A stretch of DNA of 64,000 nt from an uncultured bacterium (lineage in GTDB: Bacteria; Hydrogenedentota; Hydrogenedentia; Hydrogenedentales; Hydrogenedentaceae), in the NCBI GenBank assembly GCA_938014335.1, contig CALLRP010000022.1:1-64000 (forward strand), read 5' to 3'. Both the position numbers and the translations under genes were made by a program. Below the pieces are notes generated by a model. The model was not told where the DNA came from and did not search any database. It worked only from the letters and a program-made list of their open reading frames with translations. Positions 9,008 to 18,682 of this stretch are shown here, one piece after another (position 1 is the first letter of the stretch; the number at the start of each line of letters is the position of its first letter).

Positions 9008-10462
9008 CTATGGTCTTTTCATTAAATTTAATTTTTCCGTTCGGCCAGGTTTGTGAGCATAATCATTTCGAATAGTTTCCTCGACAACATTCGATGGGAA
9101 ATAAGGTTTGGACAGAAGGTAGCTAAATAATAGATGTGCGAGTGTGGCAAGAGACAGTTCATGTGTCTTACCGGTTTGTTCCCAAATATAATCGCTAAAT
9201 GAAGAAAAAGCATCAAAAGGGGTATTTCCCGTTTTCCATAATAATCCGAGTGATTGCGGAAAATTTCCCTGATTGTAATAAAGTTCCAGATAACGAGCCA
9301 TTTTTTTTAATTTCTGTAATTGTTCGAAAGATAGGGTATTGGTTTGCAAAATTTCGTATGGGGGGAAAGGAGCAAAAGCCATCTGGTATGATGATATATG
9401 TCGTGAAATACAAGCACCACGAAGTCGTTTTAATATGCCTAATTGAATTTCTTGGGGGGCAAGTTCAATAAGGAAGTTAAATCCGTCACGGAAACTTTCC
9501 CAAGTTTCCGCAGGCATACCTGCGACAAGGTCTGCATGTATTTGGGCTCCAGTTTGTTCCTTTAGAAACCTTAATACTTTGTAAGTCTTTTCTATATTTT
9601 GTCTTCGGGAGATTAATTCTTGTGTTTTCACATTAACGGTTTGTAAACCGACCTCTAAATGTAAAACTCCCTCTGGAAATTTTTTGAATTCTTCTAATAT
9701 TTTGTTGCTCAGTTTATCGGGCACAATTTCAAAATGAATGCGCATATTTTCTTTTGCATAGTTTAAGAAAAATTGGATAATTTCAAGGGCGTGTTCTTCA
9801 TGAATATTAAAGGTACGGTCAACAAAGGTAAAATTTTTCGCTCCACGTTGTATTAATTTTTTCATCTCATTTAAAAACCGTTCCCTATCGAAAAAACGGA
9901 CACCGGGTTTGATTGCAGAAAGACAGAATTCACAATGAAATGGGCATCCTCGTGAACTTTCCACATAAATAATCCGATGTTCAATATCTTCTGCGGAGTA
10001 TTCGTCATAAGGCAATGTTAGAGAATTTAGAGTATCAATATTCCCTTCCCACACTTTTTGCTTTGGAACTTCCCCGGACATAATATTTTCGACAAGAAAG
10101 GGGAAGACCAGCTCCCCCTCTCCGCATATTAGATAATCCGCTTCATGGAATACCGGCATGTCTTCATACTCATAACTTACCTCAGGACCCCCAATTATAA
10201 TAATTGTTTGGGGAGAAACCCTCTTAATAATTTGAACCACTTCTGTAATTTCGTTAACATTCCAAATATACACACTCAATCCGACAATTTGAGGATTTTC
10301 CTGTAAGATATTCTCAGCAATCATCAGTGGAATCTGTTTCAAGTGAAATTCTTTTATGAGAGTTTGCTCTCTCCATTTACCCAGATTGGCTCGCAGATAA
10401 CGCAAGCCAAATGCACAATGAGAATATCTCGCTGTAATGGTGGAGAGGACTATTGGAACCAT
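9008..10462 (-). CDS. B12-binding-domain radical SAM protein (DUF4080-type)
   Basis: The protein has 484 residues. The start chosen is the ATG at 10462, preceded by GAAAGG; a longer frame upstream has no family similarity. Residues about 1-130 resemble the cobalamin-binding Rossmann domain (GLSVYIWN, IIIIGGPE, CGEGE blocks). The radical SAM cluster motif CxxxCxxC is C173-C177-C180. The C-terminal third fits the DUF4080 extension of this family. Members catalyse radical methylations or rearrangements on unknown substrates. It is divergent from the ogt gene at 10543, and the 80-nt gap between them must hold both promoters. Confidence 0.85.
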   Translation of the reverse strand: MVPIVLSTITARYSHCAFGLRYLRANLGKWREQTLIKEFHLKQIPLMIAENILQENPQIVGLSVYIWNVNEITEVVQIIKRVSPQTIIIIGGPEVSYEYEDMPVFHEADYLICGEGELVFPFLVENIMSGEVPKQKVWEGNIDTLNSLTLPYDEYSAEDIEHRIIYVESSRGCPFHCEFCLSAIKPGVRFFDRERFLNEMKKLIQRGAKNFTFVDRTFNIHEEHALEIIQFFLNYAKENMRIHFEIVPDKLSNKILEEFKKFPEGVLHLEVGLQTVNVKTQELISRRQNIEKTYKVLRFLKEQTGAQIHADLVAGMPAETWESFRDGFNFLIELAPQEIQLGILKRLRGACISRHISSYQMAFAPFPPYEILQTNTLSFEQLQKLKKMARYLELYYNQGNFPQSLGLLWKTGNTPFDAFSSFSDYIWEQTGKTHELSLATLAHLLFSYLLSKPYFPSNVVEETIRNDYAHKPGRTEKLNLMKRP

Positions 10463-10542
10463 AAAACGCCTTTCACTTATGCATGATATAATTGTGCATA
10501 TATTGTAATAAGTTTTAATACATAGAGGGAAACCTATAAAAG

Positions 10543-11061
10543 ATGTTAACATCAGCCAATTTCGTTTTTCGACACTCTGTGGGGACAATTTATGGATATA
10601 TATCCTCACAGGGATTACAGAAACTAATGTTGTATAATGAAAGAGCACCTAAACCCTACTTACTTCATGAAACACCTAATATCTTACTGGGTAGACTTCT
10701 AACAACACTTTTAGACAGATATTTTTCAGGAATCCCTGAACAATTTGAGCAAGTCCCTCTTGATATTTCTTGTGGAACCCATTTTCAAAAGAAAGTGTGG
10801 AATGCTCTCCAACAAGTACCCTGGGGTAGAACATATACCTATGCCGAATTAGCAATGTTAGCGGGATTATCAAGTAAATATGCAAGAGCGGTAGGGAAGG
10901 CAGTAGGCAATAATCCTATTCCTATTATCATTCCGTGCCACCGAATTTTAAACTCAGACCATTCGTTAGGTGGATTTTCAGCGGGCTTGGAGTGGAAAAA
11001 GAAACTTCTGCAAATCGAACGGATTGTGTTAACGAAGGAGGGTATTATAGACAGAAAATAA
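10543..11061 (+). CDS. ogt: Methylated-DNA--protein-cysteine methyltransferase
   Basis: The protein has 172 residues. The C-terminal alkyltransferase domain carries the PCHR active site (acceptor C132), preceded by the VWNALQQVPWGRTYTY helix-turn-helix region and followed by LGGFSAGLEWK. It transfers alkyl groups from O6-alkylguanine to its own cysteine in a suicide reaction. The N-terminal domain (about 1-75) is poorly conserved, as is usual. The gene is monocistronic or the first of two, with aroG 89 nt downstream. Confidence 0.92.
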   Translation: MLTSANFVFRHSVGTIYGYISSQGLQKLMLYNERAPKPYLLHETPNILLGRLLTTLLDRYFSGIPEQFEQVPLDISCGTHFQKKVWNALQQVPWGRTYTYAELAMLAGLSSKYARAVGKAVGNNPIPIIIPCHRILNSDHSLGGFSAGLEWKKKLLQIERIVLTKEGIIDRK

Positions 11062-11150
11062 AAAGAACAAATTATTCTTAATCCCTTCTATTTTTGTTAA
11101 AATATATACAATAATTCCCATGAGTGTGTTATTAAATGGAGTGCTAGTGC

Positions 11151-12221
11151 ATGGAAAAACATATGTTAAAAGGGATTGAAAACATTAATGTTCTTTCTTT
11201 TACCCCGTTGATTTCTCCACGGGAGATAAAAGAATTGTATCCTGTTTCGGATAAGATTAAAGAACATATCGCCCAATCACGGGAAACGGTTCGGGATATA
11301 TTAAAAGGGGAAGATGCGCGGTTCATGATTATTGTGGGACCTTGCTCGATTCATAATAAAGAGGTAGCTATGGATTATGCTCAGCGATTGTTGGGACTTC
11401 AGCATCGGGTTAACGATGTGTGTTTTGTTATTATGCGGACCTATTTTGAAAAGCCGAGGACAACTTTGGGGTGGAAAGGGCTTATATATGACCCGGATTT
11501 GGACAATACGCATAATATCATTAAAGGGCTTAAACTGGCCCGTGAGATATTAACAAGTATCGCAGAGATGGGGTTGCCTACAGGGACCGAGTTATTAGAC
11601 CCGATTGTGCCCCAATATATATCTGACCTTGTGTGCTGGGCCTCGATAGGTGCACGAACAACTGAGTCGCAAACCCACCGCGAAATGGCAAGTGGTTTTT
11701 CGATGCCTATCGGTTTTAAGAATAGCACCGATGGCAATTTGCAGGTTGCTATTGATGCGATGATTTCTGCCCGTGGCAGTCATCATTTTCTGGGGATTGA
11801 TGAAGAAGGGCGTTCCTGTGTAATCGAAACGGCGGGCAACTCTATGTCTCATATTATACTTCGTGGAGGGAGAGGAAGACCGAATTATGACCCCGTTAGC
11901 GTGATTGATGCGGTAGAGCAGATGCAAAAAGCCGGCTTACCTCCACGAATTGTTGTGGATTGCAGTCATGCAAATTGTGGCAAGCGGTATGCATTACAAG
12001 CCCATGTCCTTCGGGATGTTGTTCAACAAAGAATGGAGGGGAATCCATATCTTTTAGGGGCTATGTTGGAAAGCAATATTAAATCTGGTAATCAGCCGTT
12101 TCCTCCAGCGGGTAAGATTCCTGAATACGGAGTAAGTATCACAGATCCTTGTCTTGGTTGGGAAGAAACGGAGACTCTTATCCTCGAGTCAGCGGAGAAA
12201 TTAAGGAAACAAAAGAAGTAA
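11151..12221 (+). CDS. aroG: 3-deoxy-7-phosphoheptulonate synthase (DAHP synthase, class I)
   Basis: The 356-residue length is typical of the AroF/G/H type. It condenses phosphoenolpyruvate and erythrose 4-phosphate, the first step of the shikimate pathway. Recognisable motifs are GPCSIHN, KPRTTLGWKG, the GARTTESQTHR region and DCSHANCGK. An N-terminal extension of about 45 residues matches the feedback-inhibited enzymes, so allosteric control by an aromatic amino acid is plausible; the isozyme type cannot be read by eye. A later shikimate enzyme, aroD, lies separately at 35409. Confidence 0.93.
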   Translation: MEKHMLKGIENINVLSFTPLISPREIKELYPVSDKIKEHIAQSRETVRDILKGEDARFMIIVGPCSIHNKEVAMDYAQRLLGLQHRVNDVCFVIMRTYFEKPRTTLGWKGLIYDPDLDNTHNIIKGLKLAREILTSIAEMGLPTGTELLDPIVPQYISDLVCWASIGARTTESQTHREMASGFSMPIGFKNSTDGNLQVAIDAMISARGSHHFLGIDEEGRSCVIETAGNSMSHIILRGGRGRPNYDPVSVIDAVEQMQKAGLPPRIVVDCSHANCGKRYALQAHVLRDVVQQRMEGNPYLLGAMLESNIKSGNQPFPPAGKIPEYGVSITDPCLGWEETETLILESAEKLRKQKK

Positions 12222-12612
12222 TACGATTTGTAAAATAAAAATTTAGTATTTATGTATTTATTATAGTCTGCTCTAATTATGTTCCCCTTGCGTAGTTTTG
12301 CTTTTTTATATAAACCGATTAACTTCGTCTGTATATATAACACATTAGAGAGAAAATAGGGAAAAGGTGAAAGGCTCAAACCTTCTTGTTTATATTCTTT
12401 TCTTTGGGTATCTCTGTGTTTTCTATGGTTAAAGTATTCCCTTATCACAGAAGATACAGAAGCACAAATAGGTATATGTAATAGAATATCCCGACCTTAT
12501 TTTGATATTTTCTTGAACTCCCAGAACACGAATAGGAGCGGAGTCGAATGACTTCTGGATATATGTCTTTTCGGTTTTTTTAAGTTTCCATCTATTTAAG
12601 TTAAAAATTATC
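12222..12612. other. 391-nt intergenic region without a supported gene
   Basis: The region separates aroG from the convergent macro-domain gene. It is AT-rich and contains no RNA gene or clear terminator that I can recognise. The only structure is the degenerate inverted repeat at 12401-12469, described separately. Short open frames here are low complexity or derive from that repeat. Confidence 0.6.
12401..12469. repeat. Degenerate inverted repeat of the 'CACAGAGA' interspersed type
   Basis: Arms at about 12412-12431 and 12443-12462 are imperfect reverse complements (about 14 of 20 positions). They resemble the ACCACAGAGACACAGAG-style intergenic repeats scattered through many environmental bacterial genomes. 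It is probably a worn copy of a non-autonomous repeat. Confidence 0.4.
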
Positions 12613-13164
12613 TTATTTTTCTGTGCCGACAAGGCTTGTTAGGGCGTTGCTGAAGGGGATGTAGGTATCGTTGCCAAACATAACGAAGCGAACGAGGGTG
12701 ATACCACAATTGGGATGAGTTTCTAAAAACTCCTTTACGGCGCCGATAGCAATTTGGGCTGCGTCGGGGATAGGATAACCATATACACCACAACTGATAG
12801 CCGGGAAAGCAATCGTCTTGATGCCATTTTCAACTGCAACTTCCAGAGAGCGAATATGACAACTTTTCAGGAGTTCAGGTTCATTATGTTTCCCATCACG
12901 ATATATCGGTCCCACAGTGTGGATGACATACCTGGCCGGTAGTTTACCTCCTTTCGTTATTTTTGCATCTCCGGTGTCACACCCCCCTAATTTTTTGCAT
13001 TCTTCGAGGATGGCCGGTCCCCCTGCACGGTGAATGGCTCCATCTACCCCTCCACCCCCTAATAATGTTTTATTTGCCGCATTGACAATGGCATCGGTTG
13101 TCTCTTTTGTGATGTCACCCTGAACGACCTGTATTAAACTATTACCCACTTTAAGTTCTGGCAT
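12613..13164 (-). CDS. ymdB: Macro domain protein, probable O-acetyl-ADP-ribose deacetylase
   Basis: The protein has 183 residues and is a stand-alone macro domain of normal length. It shows the QGDIT start, [22 protein letters not shown] loop residues (the N-A-A-N and glycine loop) and VIHTVGP and GVYGYP blocks that line the ADP-ribose pocket. SD GGAG lies 6 nt upstream. It binds and hydrolyses ADP-ribose derivatives such as O-acetyl-ADP-ribose or mono-ADP-ribosyl groups. It is followed on the opposite side by the secreted glycosidase at 13202, in the same orientation and 37 nt away. Confidence 0.92.
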   Translation of the reverse strand: MPELKVGNSLIQVVQGDITKETTDAIVNAANKTLLGGGGVDGAIHRAGGPAILEECKKLGGCDTGDAKITKGGKLPARYVIHTVGPIYRDGKHNEPELLKSCHIRSLEVAVENGIKTIAFPAISCGVYGYPIPDAAQIAIGAVKEFLETHPNCGITLVRFVMFGNDTYIPFSNALTSLVGTEK

Positions 13165-13201
13165 AGGCTATCTCCTAATTTTTAAGATGGGAATCTTTCT
13201 A

Positions 13202-15217
13202 CTATTGTAACTCAATGACTCCAATTTCATAAATATGTACCTGTGGGACGACGATTCTGTATTGGTTTTGCTCTTCCATAATATTAAGCGGGATTTGCAT
13301 TGGAGCAGAATAAGCCCTTGTAGGTTTTTTCCCTTCGGGGATGCATACCTTAGGGATACGAATGATGATTCCCTGAACTATGGGAATACCTTCAACTATG
13401 TGTCGTTCTGGGCTTAAATAACCTTCTACTCCACGATTGACAAGGTTGAGTAGTATCTGATTTTCGCGTTGTCGTGTAGATAACTCGATATACCATGGAC
13501 CTTCATGCTGAATTAAATTTTCTGTGCCTAATTCGTTAAGCCAGTATTTTAGGATGTGACGATATGCAGGGACTGGATGCGAGTCGTAGTATTGGAAAAA
13601 AGGACCGTGTATTGCCAGAATAATACCTTCTCCATCTTTGGTCAATGTTGCCGGAGGAAATTCGGTTTCATCTCTACCTTGTTCTTGATTTCTTAAAATA
13701 GTAAAGAGTCCTTGTGCGTTTATAGGACGCACTTTTTTATATTCTCCTGCGGTGGGGACAGCACTTCCACCGGGGACAGGAAGCCATCCTTTAATGGTTC
13801 CTTCAGCAGGTTCTATCCCTAACCATTCACCATATTTTTCAGCAACGAAATTACCGGAGAGGATGAGTTTTCCACCTTTCTGGACATACTCTTTCATTAC
13901 CGATATGACCGAAGCGGGCACGGCAGAACGCTCAGGAACAACGACCATAGGATATTGTGATATGACTTTTATTAATGTATCTTCATTCAAAATATCTACG
14001 GAATAGCCTGCTTCGAGGAGTAAAGTTACCGCTCCTTCTACAGGCTGAATAACAGCCCCATGTTTACCATATAACGGCTCATTCTCTTTATAAAATGTGG
14101 TTTCGCTATGAAGAACTGCTATCTGCGGAAGTGTTTTTGTTTTAAAGCACCATTCCTTCCGTTCACGGCAAAATTCACCTGCTTTCGCTAATAAGTCGGT
14201 GTGCCAGTCTACCAATCTACCGGATCGTTTCGGGTTATCATAAATAAATACGGAACCGCCCTGTGCCAATACTTCAGAGAGTTCCTGACAGAGGTGAGGA
14301 ACGGTTTTCATTACTTTTCCAATACTGGACGAATGAATGAAACTCCATGCCATTAAATCCCACGGTTTTCCCCGTGATGCCAGGAAACGAGCTTCAAAAC
14401 AGGCTTCGTTAGCCCCGAAGGATGGGGTGAAATCACCACTCAAATAATCCACCTGTGCTACGATGGGTTCGGGTTGTCGCATGGTATATAGCCAATTGCT
14501 ACAAACCATGCATGTGGGTTTGACTTTATGGACAGCCTCGACAATCTGCTGGACATGTTTTGTGAATAAATCTCTGTGGAAAGCGGTCCACTCTTCCCAG
14601 TGGGGGTCATCTTTTTTCAGTGGAACTTCCTTAATTCCTGTGGTTTCTATGAATTTTTGTTTACAACGGTCGCACCAACAGGGATAACTTGCCCAATTTT
14701 CCCCATCAATCCACATTCCGTCAATATCATATTCCTGTATTACTTCCAACAGTTGTGGTATCATTAATTTTGTGTCGTAATCACTCGTTCGGCAGGTGTT
14801 GTCTTTATCTAATGAGCCATCGGCTTTTTTCCTGCCCCAATCGGGATTTAATTCAATTGCCCGTGTATCCCAGACCCCTGAATAATGGATGGAGAGAGGT
14901 ATATTCATTTCTTTGGTAATATCCCTCCAAACACGCAGAGCGTCATTAACAATTCCGGGAGAAGGAGACCCGATTTTCGTTGGATAGCCTGTATAGCCGG
15001 GGTGTCCCTTACAGTCATACTGAACAAAATCAGGTTTAACTCTTTGAAGAAATTGACGAATTTGCTCTGCATCTACTTCTTTCCCTAATTCCGTATCATG
15101 GGCGTTGGGATGCAGGTCAAAATGGATACCGAAAAAACTATCTTCATGCCAATTTGGAGTTTGAGCAAAGGTGGAAGGAACCGATACAAGAATCAATAGG
15201 AATAAAACATGCTTCAT
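13202..15217 (-). CDS. Secreted glycoside hydrolase-like protein (GH29-like TIM barrel)
   Basis: The protein has 671 residues with a clean signal peptide (about 1-18, cleavage before QTPNW). Residues about 20-340 look like a TIM barrel related to alpha-L-fucosidases: an early FFGIHFD strand, a conserved W-x-x-x-E-L block, and DIDGMWIDGENW, the place where GH29 enzymes carry their nucleophile. A CWCDRCKQKF cysteine cluster follows, as in GH42-like relatives. Residues about 350-480 resemble a beta-galactosidase trimerisation (GATase-like) fold. SD GGAG lies 9 nt from the ATG. The substrate is not assignable; a fucoside or related polysaccharide is a guess. Confidence 0.65.
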   Translation of the reverse strand: MKHVLFLLILVSVPSTFAQTPNWHEDSFFGIHFDLHPNAHDTELGKEVDAEQIRQFLQRVKPDFVQYDCKGHPGYTGYPTKIGSPSPGIVNDALRVWRDITKEMNIPLSIHYSGVWDTRAIELNPDWGRKKADGSLDKDNTCRTSDYDTKLMIPQLLEVIQEYDIDGMWIDGENWASYPCWCDRCKQKFIETTGIKEVPLKKDDPHWEEWTAFHRDLFTKHVQQIVEAVHKVKPTCMVCSNWLYTMRQPEPIVAQVDYLSGDFTPSFGANEACFEARFLASRGKPWDLMAWSFIHSSSIGKVMKTVPHLCQELSEVLAQGGSVFIYDNPKRSGRLVDWHTDLLAKAGEFCRERKEWCFKTKTLPQIAVLHSETTFYKENEPLYGKHGAVIQPVEGAVTLLLEAGYSVDILNEDTLIKVISQYPMVVVPERSAVPASVISVMKEYVQKGGKLILSGNFVAEKYGEWLGIEPAEGTIKGWLPVPGGSAVPTAGEYKKVRPINAQGLFTILRNQEQGRDETEFPPATLTKDGEGIILAIHGPFFQYYDSHPVPAYRHILKYWLNELGTENLIQHEGPWYIELSTRQRENQILLNLVNRGVEGYLSPERHIVEGIPIVQGIIIRIPKVCIPEGKKPTRAYSAPMQIPLNIMEEQNQYRIVVPQVHIYEIGVIELQ

Positions 15218-15380
15218 AGTACCATACTCCTCTGTTTATTTATGGTTAATATTGTATTCCATATTTTGTCTGCACGAATATAGATTTTTTTGTATTTTAT
15301 TTGTTCTTTTTATATTCGTGAATATGTAGTTTTTAATAAGAATAGTATTGTTATTGACAGATTTTTATTATTCAAGATGG

Positions 15381-15656
15381 TTAAAAGATACGTTCGATAT
15401 TGTTGGGAGAATTGGCTTCTTTACTGTTCGGTTTATCATTGTTTAGTTCACGGTAGAGACCCATTTCCAGGTCCTCTTTACCGGATTCATATTCCTCTAT
15501 CGAAACACTGCCGATAACCTGAACTTTAAGTTTTGTTTCACAACAGATAAACTCTACACCCGTTCCCTGAGGTAATAGATTAGGGTATTCAAAAGATTTC
15601 CATTTTTTTGCGGGTCTTCCACCTGACCACATAGTAACAACGTATACAGTTCGCAT
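15381..15656 (-). CDS. Small hypothetical protein downstream of the PilZ gene
   Basis: The protein has 91 residues, no signal peptide and no TM segment. The N-terminal two thirds read as a compact beta-rich domain and the C-terminus is polar and asparagine-rich. It starts 11 nt after the PilZ stop, so the two are almost certainly co-transcribed and may be functionally linked. I do not recognise a family. Confidence 0.6.
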   Translation of the reverse strand: MRTVYVVTMWSGGRPAKKWKSFEYPNLLPQGTGVEFICCETKLKVQVIGSVSIEEYESGKEDLEMGLYRELNNDKPNSKEANSPNNIERIF

Positions 15657-15667
15657 AGCAGTAGTCC

Positions 15668-16165
15668 CTATAAGCCTATGGTTCGGTCTAATTCATCTAA
15701 AAAATTATACAATATTTTGGAATCCTCAGAGCTTATCTTTTGGAATTTTATACCCGAAGCGTATCCCCCCTTTTCCGGAAGCTGTTTTGTCCAGCGAACG
15801 ACTCCGGATGCTTTAATATGTTTTCCATTACTTACCTCGATATTTAAATGAATGGTTTGTCCCATATCGAAACTATGATGAGTAAATACCGCACACCCTT
15901 CTGCACTTAAATCCAACAATCTGCCTTTTATGGGTAATTGTTCAACTGTCCACATATCATCTCTATCGGAGCGAAAGCCGATGGGTAGACCAATTCGCAC
16001 ATGGCATTGATGTCTTATATTTCTCCGTCGCTTATGGCGAAGTTCCCGATTTTCTTCTACATTTGCCATGCTTTCTAATTGTTGTATTCGTGTTAGCAAC
16101 GCATTATAGCGTTGTAACAGGTCTCTATCTGCCTGTCTTCGTATGAATTTTCTTCGTTCTTCCAC
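15668..16165 (-). CDS. PilZ domain protein (cyclic-di-GMP receptor)
   Basis: The protein has 165 residues and a GTG start at 16165. Residues about 1-45 form a charged, probably coiled-coil segment. The PilZ domain spans about 45-160 with both ligand motifs intact: RxxxR at R47-R51 and DxSxxG at D85-S87-G90. It should bind c-di-GMP and transmit the signal to an unknown partner. It sits downstream of waaF (80 nt) in a minus-strand run. An HD-GYP protein at 43179 could supply the opposing enzyme activity. Confidence 0.85.
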   Translation of the reverse strand: MEERRKFIRRQADRDLLQRYNALLTRIQQLESMANVEENRELRHKRRRNIRHQCHVRIGLPIGFRSDRDDMWTVEQLPIKGRLLDLSAEGCAVFTHHSFDMGQTIHLNIEVSNGKHIKASGVVRWTKQLPEKGGYASGIKFQKISSEDSKILYNFLDELDRTIGL

Positions 16166-16245
16166 AGTTGTCTCTTCAATGTAAAATGTTTTTGTTTTTA
16201 GATTAATTTACCATAATAAACAAGAAAGAGCAAGTTTTTATTTAG

Positions 16246-17298
16246 TTATCGATTTCTTTTCCCTTTTGAATGGGAAGATATATTGCTTTGGATAATTTTT
16301 TCTGCCTGTTCGATTACCAACTGAGGGGTGATTAATTTCATACAGCGATGGTCGGTGGGGCACTCCGCTAATTGACAAGGACCGCATTCCACGGGAACTC
16401 GCACAACAGCCCCTCGTTCCCAGGGACTATTCGTATACTCCGGTTTTGTAGGGCCCATGATACACACCACCGGCACGCCAAAAGCTACTGCGATATGACG
16501 CGGACCACTATCGTTACATATCAGAAGGTCCAGATTTTTTATTACTGCCTTTAAACGAGAGAGGGTGTGTGTCCGAGAAAATGGATTGATGACATTTAAG
16601 GGACATTTCTTTAAAAAGTGTTCTTGTAAATCTTTCTCATCGGGTCCTGTAAGGAGAATAGGGACGGCATTGTATTCTTTTTCTAATTGTATAGCCACTT
16701 TAACAAATCGTTCTATGTCCCATCGTTTGCTCGGTCCGAAGGAAGCCCCCGGAGCGATACCTATGAGGGGTCCCTTGACTCTTTTATCCGTCAGTTCTTG
16801 TTTCCATGTATCCTCCTCTTGTTGAGAGACCGCCAGTTCTAAGCCTTCATTATCCGGATGGAAATTAAGCATTTCCCCTAATTTCAAATATTCATAGGTC
16901 ATATATTGAATTTTTCGATTACCTTTTTCATCTTGCGGAAATGGAATTCTATGGGTGAGTAAGAGTTGGCGAGAGTTACAGTCATAGCCGATTCGTATCT
17001 TTGCACGGGTCAGGAAAGAGAGTAAAGCGGAACGAAAAGAATGAGGTAAAATAATTGCTGTAGAATAGTTTCTCTTCCGTAATTGAAAACAGGTATACAT
17101 CTGTAGAATAGATTTTTCGGGTAGTGGAATCAATTCATCAATGTATTTTAATCCCTGGAGCAGATCACAGATTGATGTTCTGGCTATCACAGTTAGAAAT
17201 ATCTGGGGTAATTGTTTCTTTATGCTCCGAAATAGAGGTGTTGCCATGACAGCATCACCTATCCAATTAGGAGCGAAAATTAGCATGGAAAATGACAT
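16246..17298 (-). CDS. waaF: ADP-heptose--LPS heptosyltransferase (GT9)
   Basis: The protein has 350 residues, the usual GT9 length. The N-terminal APNWIGDAVMATPLF block, the GIAPGASFGPSKRW donor-site block, the NDSGPRHIAVAFGVPVVCIMGPT block and the cysteine-containing CGPCQLAECP near the C-terminus all match heptosyltransferase II. It adds heptose to the LPS inner core on the cytoplasmic face and so implies a Gram-negative envelope. It follows the transporter gene by 19 nt. The start could also be the internal ATG 4 codons later. Confidence 0.88.
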   Translation of the reverse strand: MSFSMLIFAPNWIGDAVMATPLFRSIKKQLPQIFLTVIARTSICDLLQGLKYIDELIPLPEKSILQMYTCFQLRKRNYSTAIILPHSFRSALLSFLTRAKIRIGYDCNSRQLLLTHRIPFPQDEKGNRKIQYMTYEYLKLGEMLNFHPDNEGLELAVSQQEEDTWKQELTDKRVKGPLIGIAPGASFGPSKRWDIERFVKVAIQLEKEYNAVPILLTGPDEKDLQEHFLKKCPLNVINPFSRTHTLSRLKAVIKNLDLLICNDSGPRHIAVAFGVPVVCIMGPTKPEYTNSPWERGAVVRVPVECGPCQLAECPTDHRCMKLITPQLVIEQAEKIIQSNISSHSKGKRNR

Positions 17299-17317
17299 AA
17301 TTTTCCAATCGTTTTTT

Positions 17318-18622
17318 TCATGAAGTTTTATTATTGTTCAAATGAACACGATAGAAATACCAGGCTAAATATGCGGTAGATAGGGTCATAGCGATACTGA
17401 TAAATAAAGCCAAATAGTTAGACTTTGTGATACCCATTTGTAAATTGTCTGATCGCATTAATTTACCTATTACCAATTCTTGTATAATAGGACCGACACT
17501 TCCAATTCCATTGATGATACCGGTAACGGCTACCGCATTTGCTTTACCTGCTACCGCCACCGCAGCGGCCCCTGTTAAGATGCTGTCCGGTCCGTACAAC
17601 ATAAAACCGACCAGACCGAAACAAATGGCAATCATAATAGGATTGATCCCCGCATATATTACGGCAAGATACCCTAAAACTGTGCCTATTGCACAAACAA
17701 AACAAAGTCCCGCCCAATTCCCCCGAAACCAGCGGTCAAGAACGTATCCTGCAAAAATCGTCCCAAAAACACCGGCAATATCAAATGACATTGAATAATA
17801 ACTCGCCTGATCCACGGGTAACCCTTGAATATTTAAGAAAGAGGGGAGCCATGAGTCCAGGGCATAGCGTAAGAACTTTACAGAAAAATAAGCTACACCC
17901 ATAATAAAAATCAACGGATTAAACGCAACGCGTAGATATTCAGAGAAGGAAATATGGTCTTCCTGTGAGGCTTTTATCGCCATACCGTAATCTTCATCCT
18001 GGTCCTCCAGGGATTGTAATCCGACATCTTCGGGGCGGTCTCTTTGCCATAATAAGATTAAAGCCCAAACAAGGAGCGTCAGAACAGTCATCCCGAAGAA
18101 AGCCCATCGCCAACCAAAAGAGGCTAAAAGTACTCCCCCGATAGATTTATAGGCGATATTTCCTATGATGTGATTTGTGGTCCATATCCCCATAATACTT
18201 CCCCGTTCTTGACTGCGGAGCCATTTTGAAATTCCACCGATACACCCCGGCCAACCGGATGCTTGTGCCAATCCATTGATAAACATAAATAAGATAAAAG
18301 TAGCATATGAATTGGTAATGCCAAAAATAGTATTACACACGATAGTAATTCCTAATCCCCACAGCAGAATCACACGAGGTCCCCATTTCCTGCCAATATA
18401 GCTGTTTAAGAACTGGCCTACTACATAAGCTAACAGAAGAGAAGCATAGATATAAGCGGTATCCCCCAACTCCCAGCCCAGGTCATTTGCGATACTTGTC
18501 TTGCAAATCGTGAAAATTTTTCGCGTCATGTAATATCCGATATATGCAACATAAGTAGAGGTCAGAATTTTCCAACGCCATGCTCGATATTCGGGGCCTA
18601 AAGGTTTGAGTTCGATGGCCAT
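17318..18622 (-). CDS. MFS transporter, organophosphate:phosphate antiporter (GlpT/UhpT-like)
   Basis: The protein has about 434 residues and 12 predicted TM helices. The N-terminal WKILTSTYVAYIGYYMTRK region and the ASGWPGCIGGISKW and ERGSIMGIWTTNHIIG blocks match the OPA family. These antiporters exchange glycerol 3-phosphate or hexose phosphates for phosphate. Two adjacent ATGs (18625 and 18622) share the same AAGGAG; the second has the better 7-nt spacing. The gene lies 60 nt downstream of a glycerophosphodiesterase, which makes glycerol 3-phosphate the likeliest substrate. Confidence 0.82.
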   Translation of the reverse strand: MAIELKPLGPEYRAWRWKILTSTYVAYIGYYMTRKIFTICKTSIANDLGWELGDTAYIYASLLLAYVVGQFLNSYIGRKWGPRVILLWGLGITIVCNTIFGITNSYATFILFMFINGLAQASGWPGCIGGISKWLRSQERGSIMGIWTTNHIIGNIAYKSIGGVLLASFGWRWAFFGMTVLTLLVWALILLWQRDRPEDVGLQSLEDQDEDYGMAIKASQEDHISFSEYLRVAFNPLIFIMGVAYFSVKFLRYALDSWLPSFLNIQGLPVDQASYYSMSFDIAGVFGTIFAGYVLDRWFRGNWAGLCFVCAIGTVLGYLAVIYAGINPIMIAICFGLVGFMLYGPDSILTGAAAVAVAGKANAVAVTGIINGIGSVGPIIQELVIGKLMRSDNLQMGITKSNYLALFISIAMTLSTAYLAWYFYRVHLNNNKTS

Positions 18623-18682
18623 CATAATTCTCCTTAAATATTTTATTTTCAATTTATAATGCTTAAATGAGATAGTTGGGAA

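Noticed and set aside
12092-12632. Short frames in the aroG to macro-domain gap
   Set aside because: They translate the degenerate inverted repeat and AT-rich spacer; no SD and no protein-like pattern.
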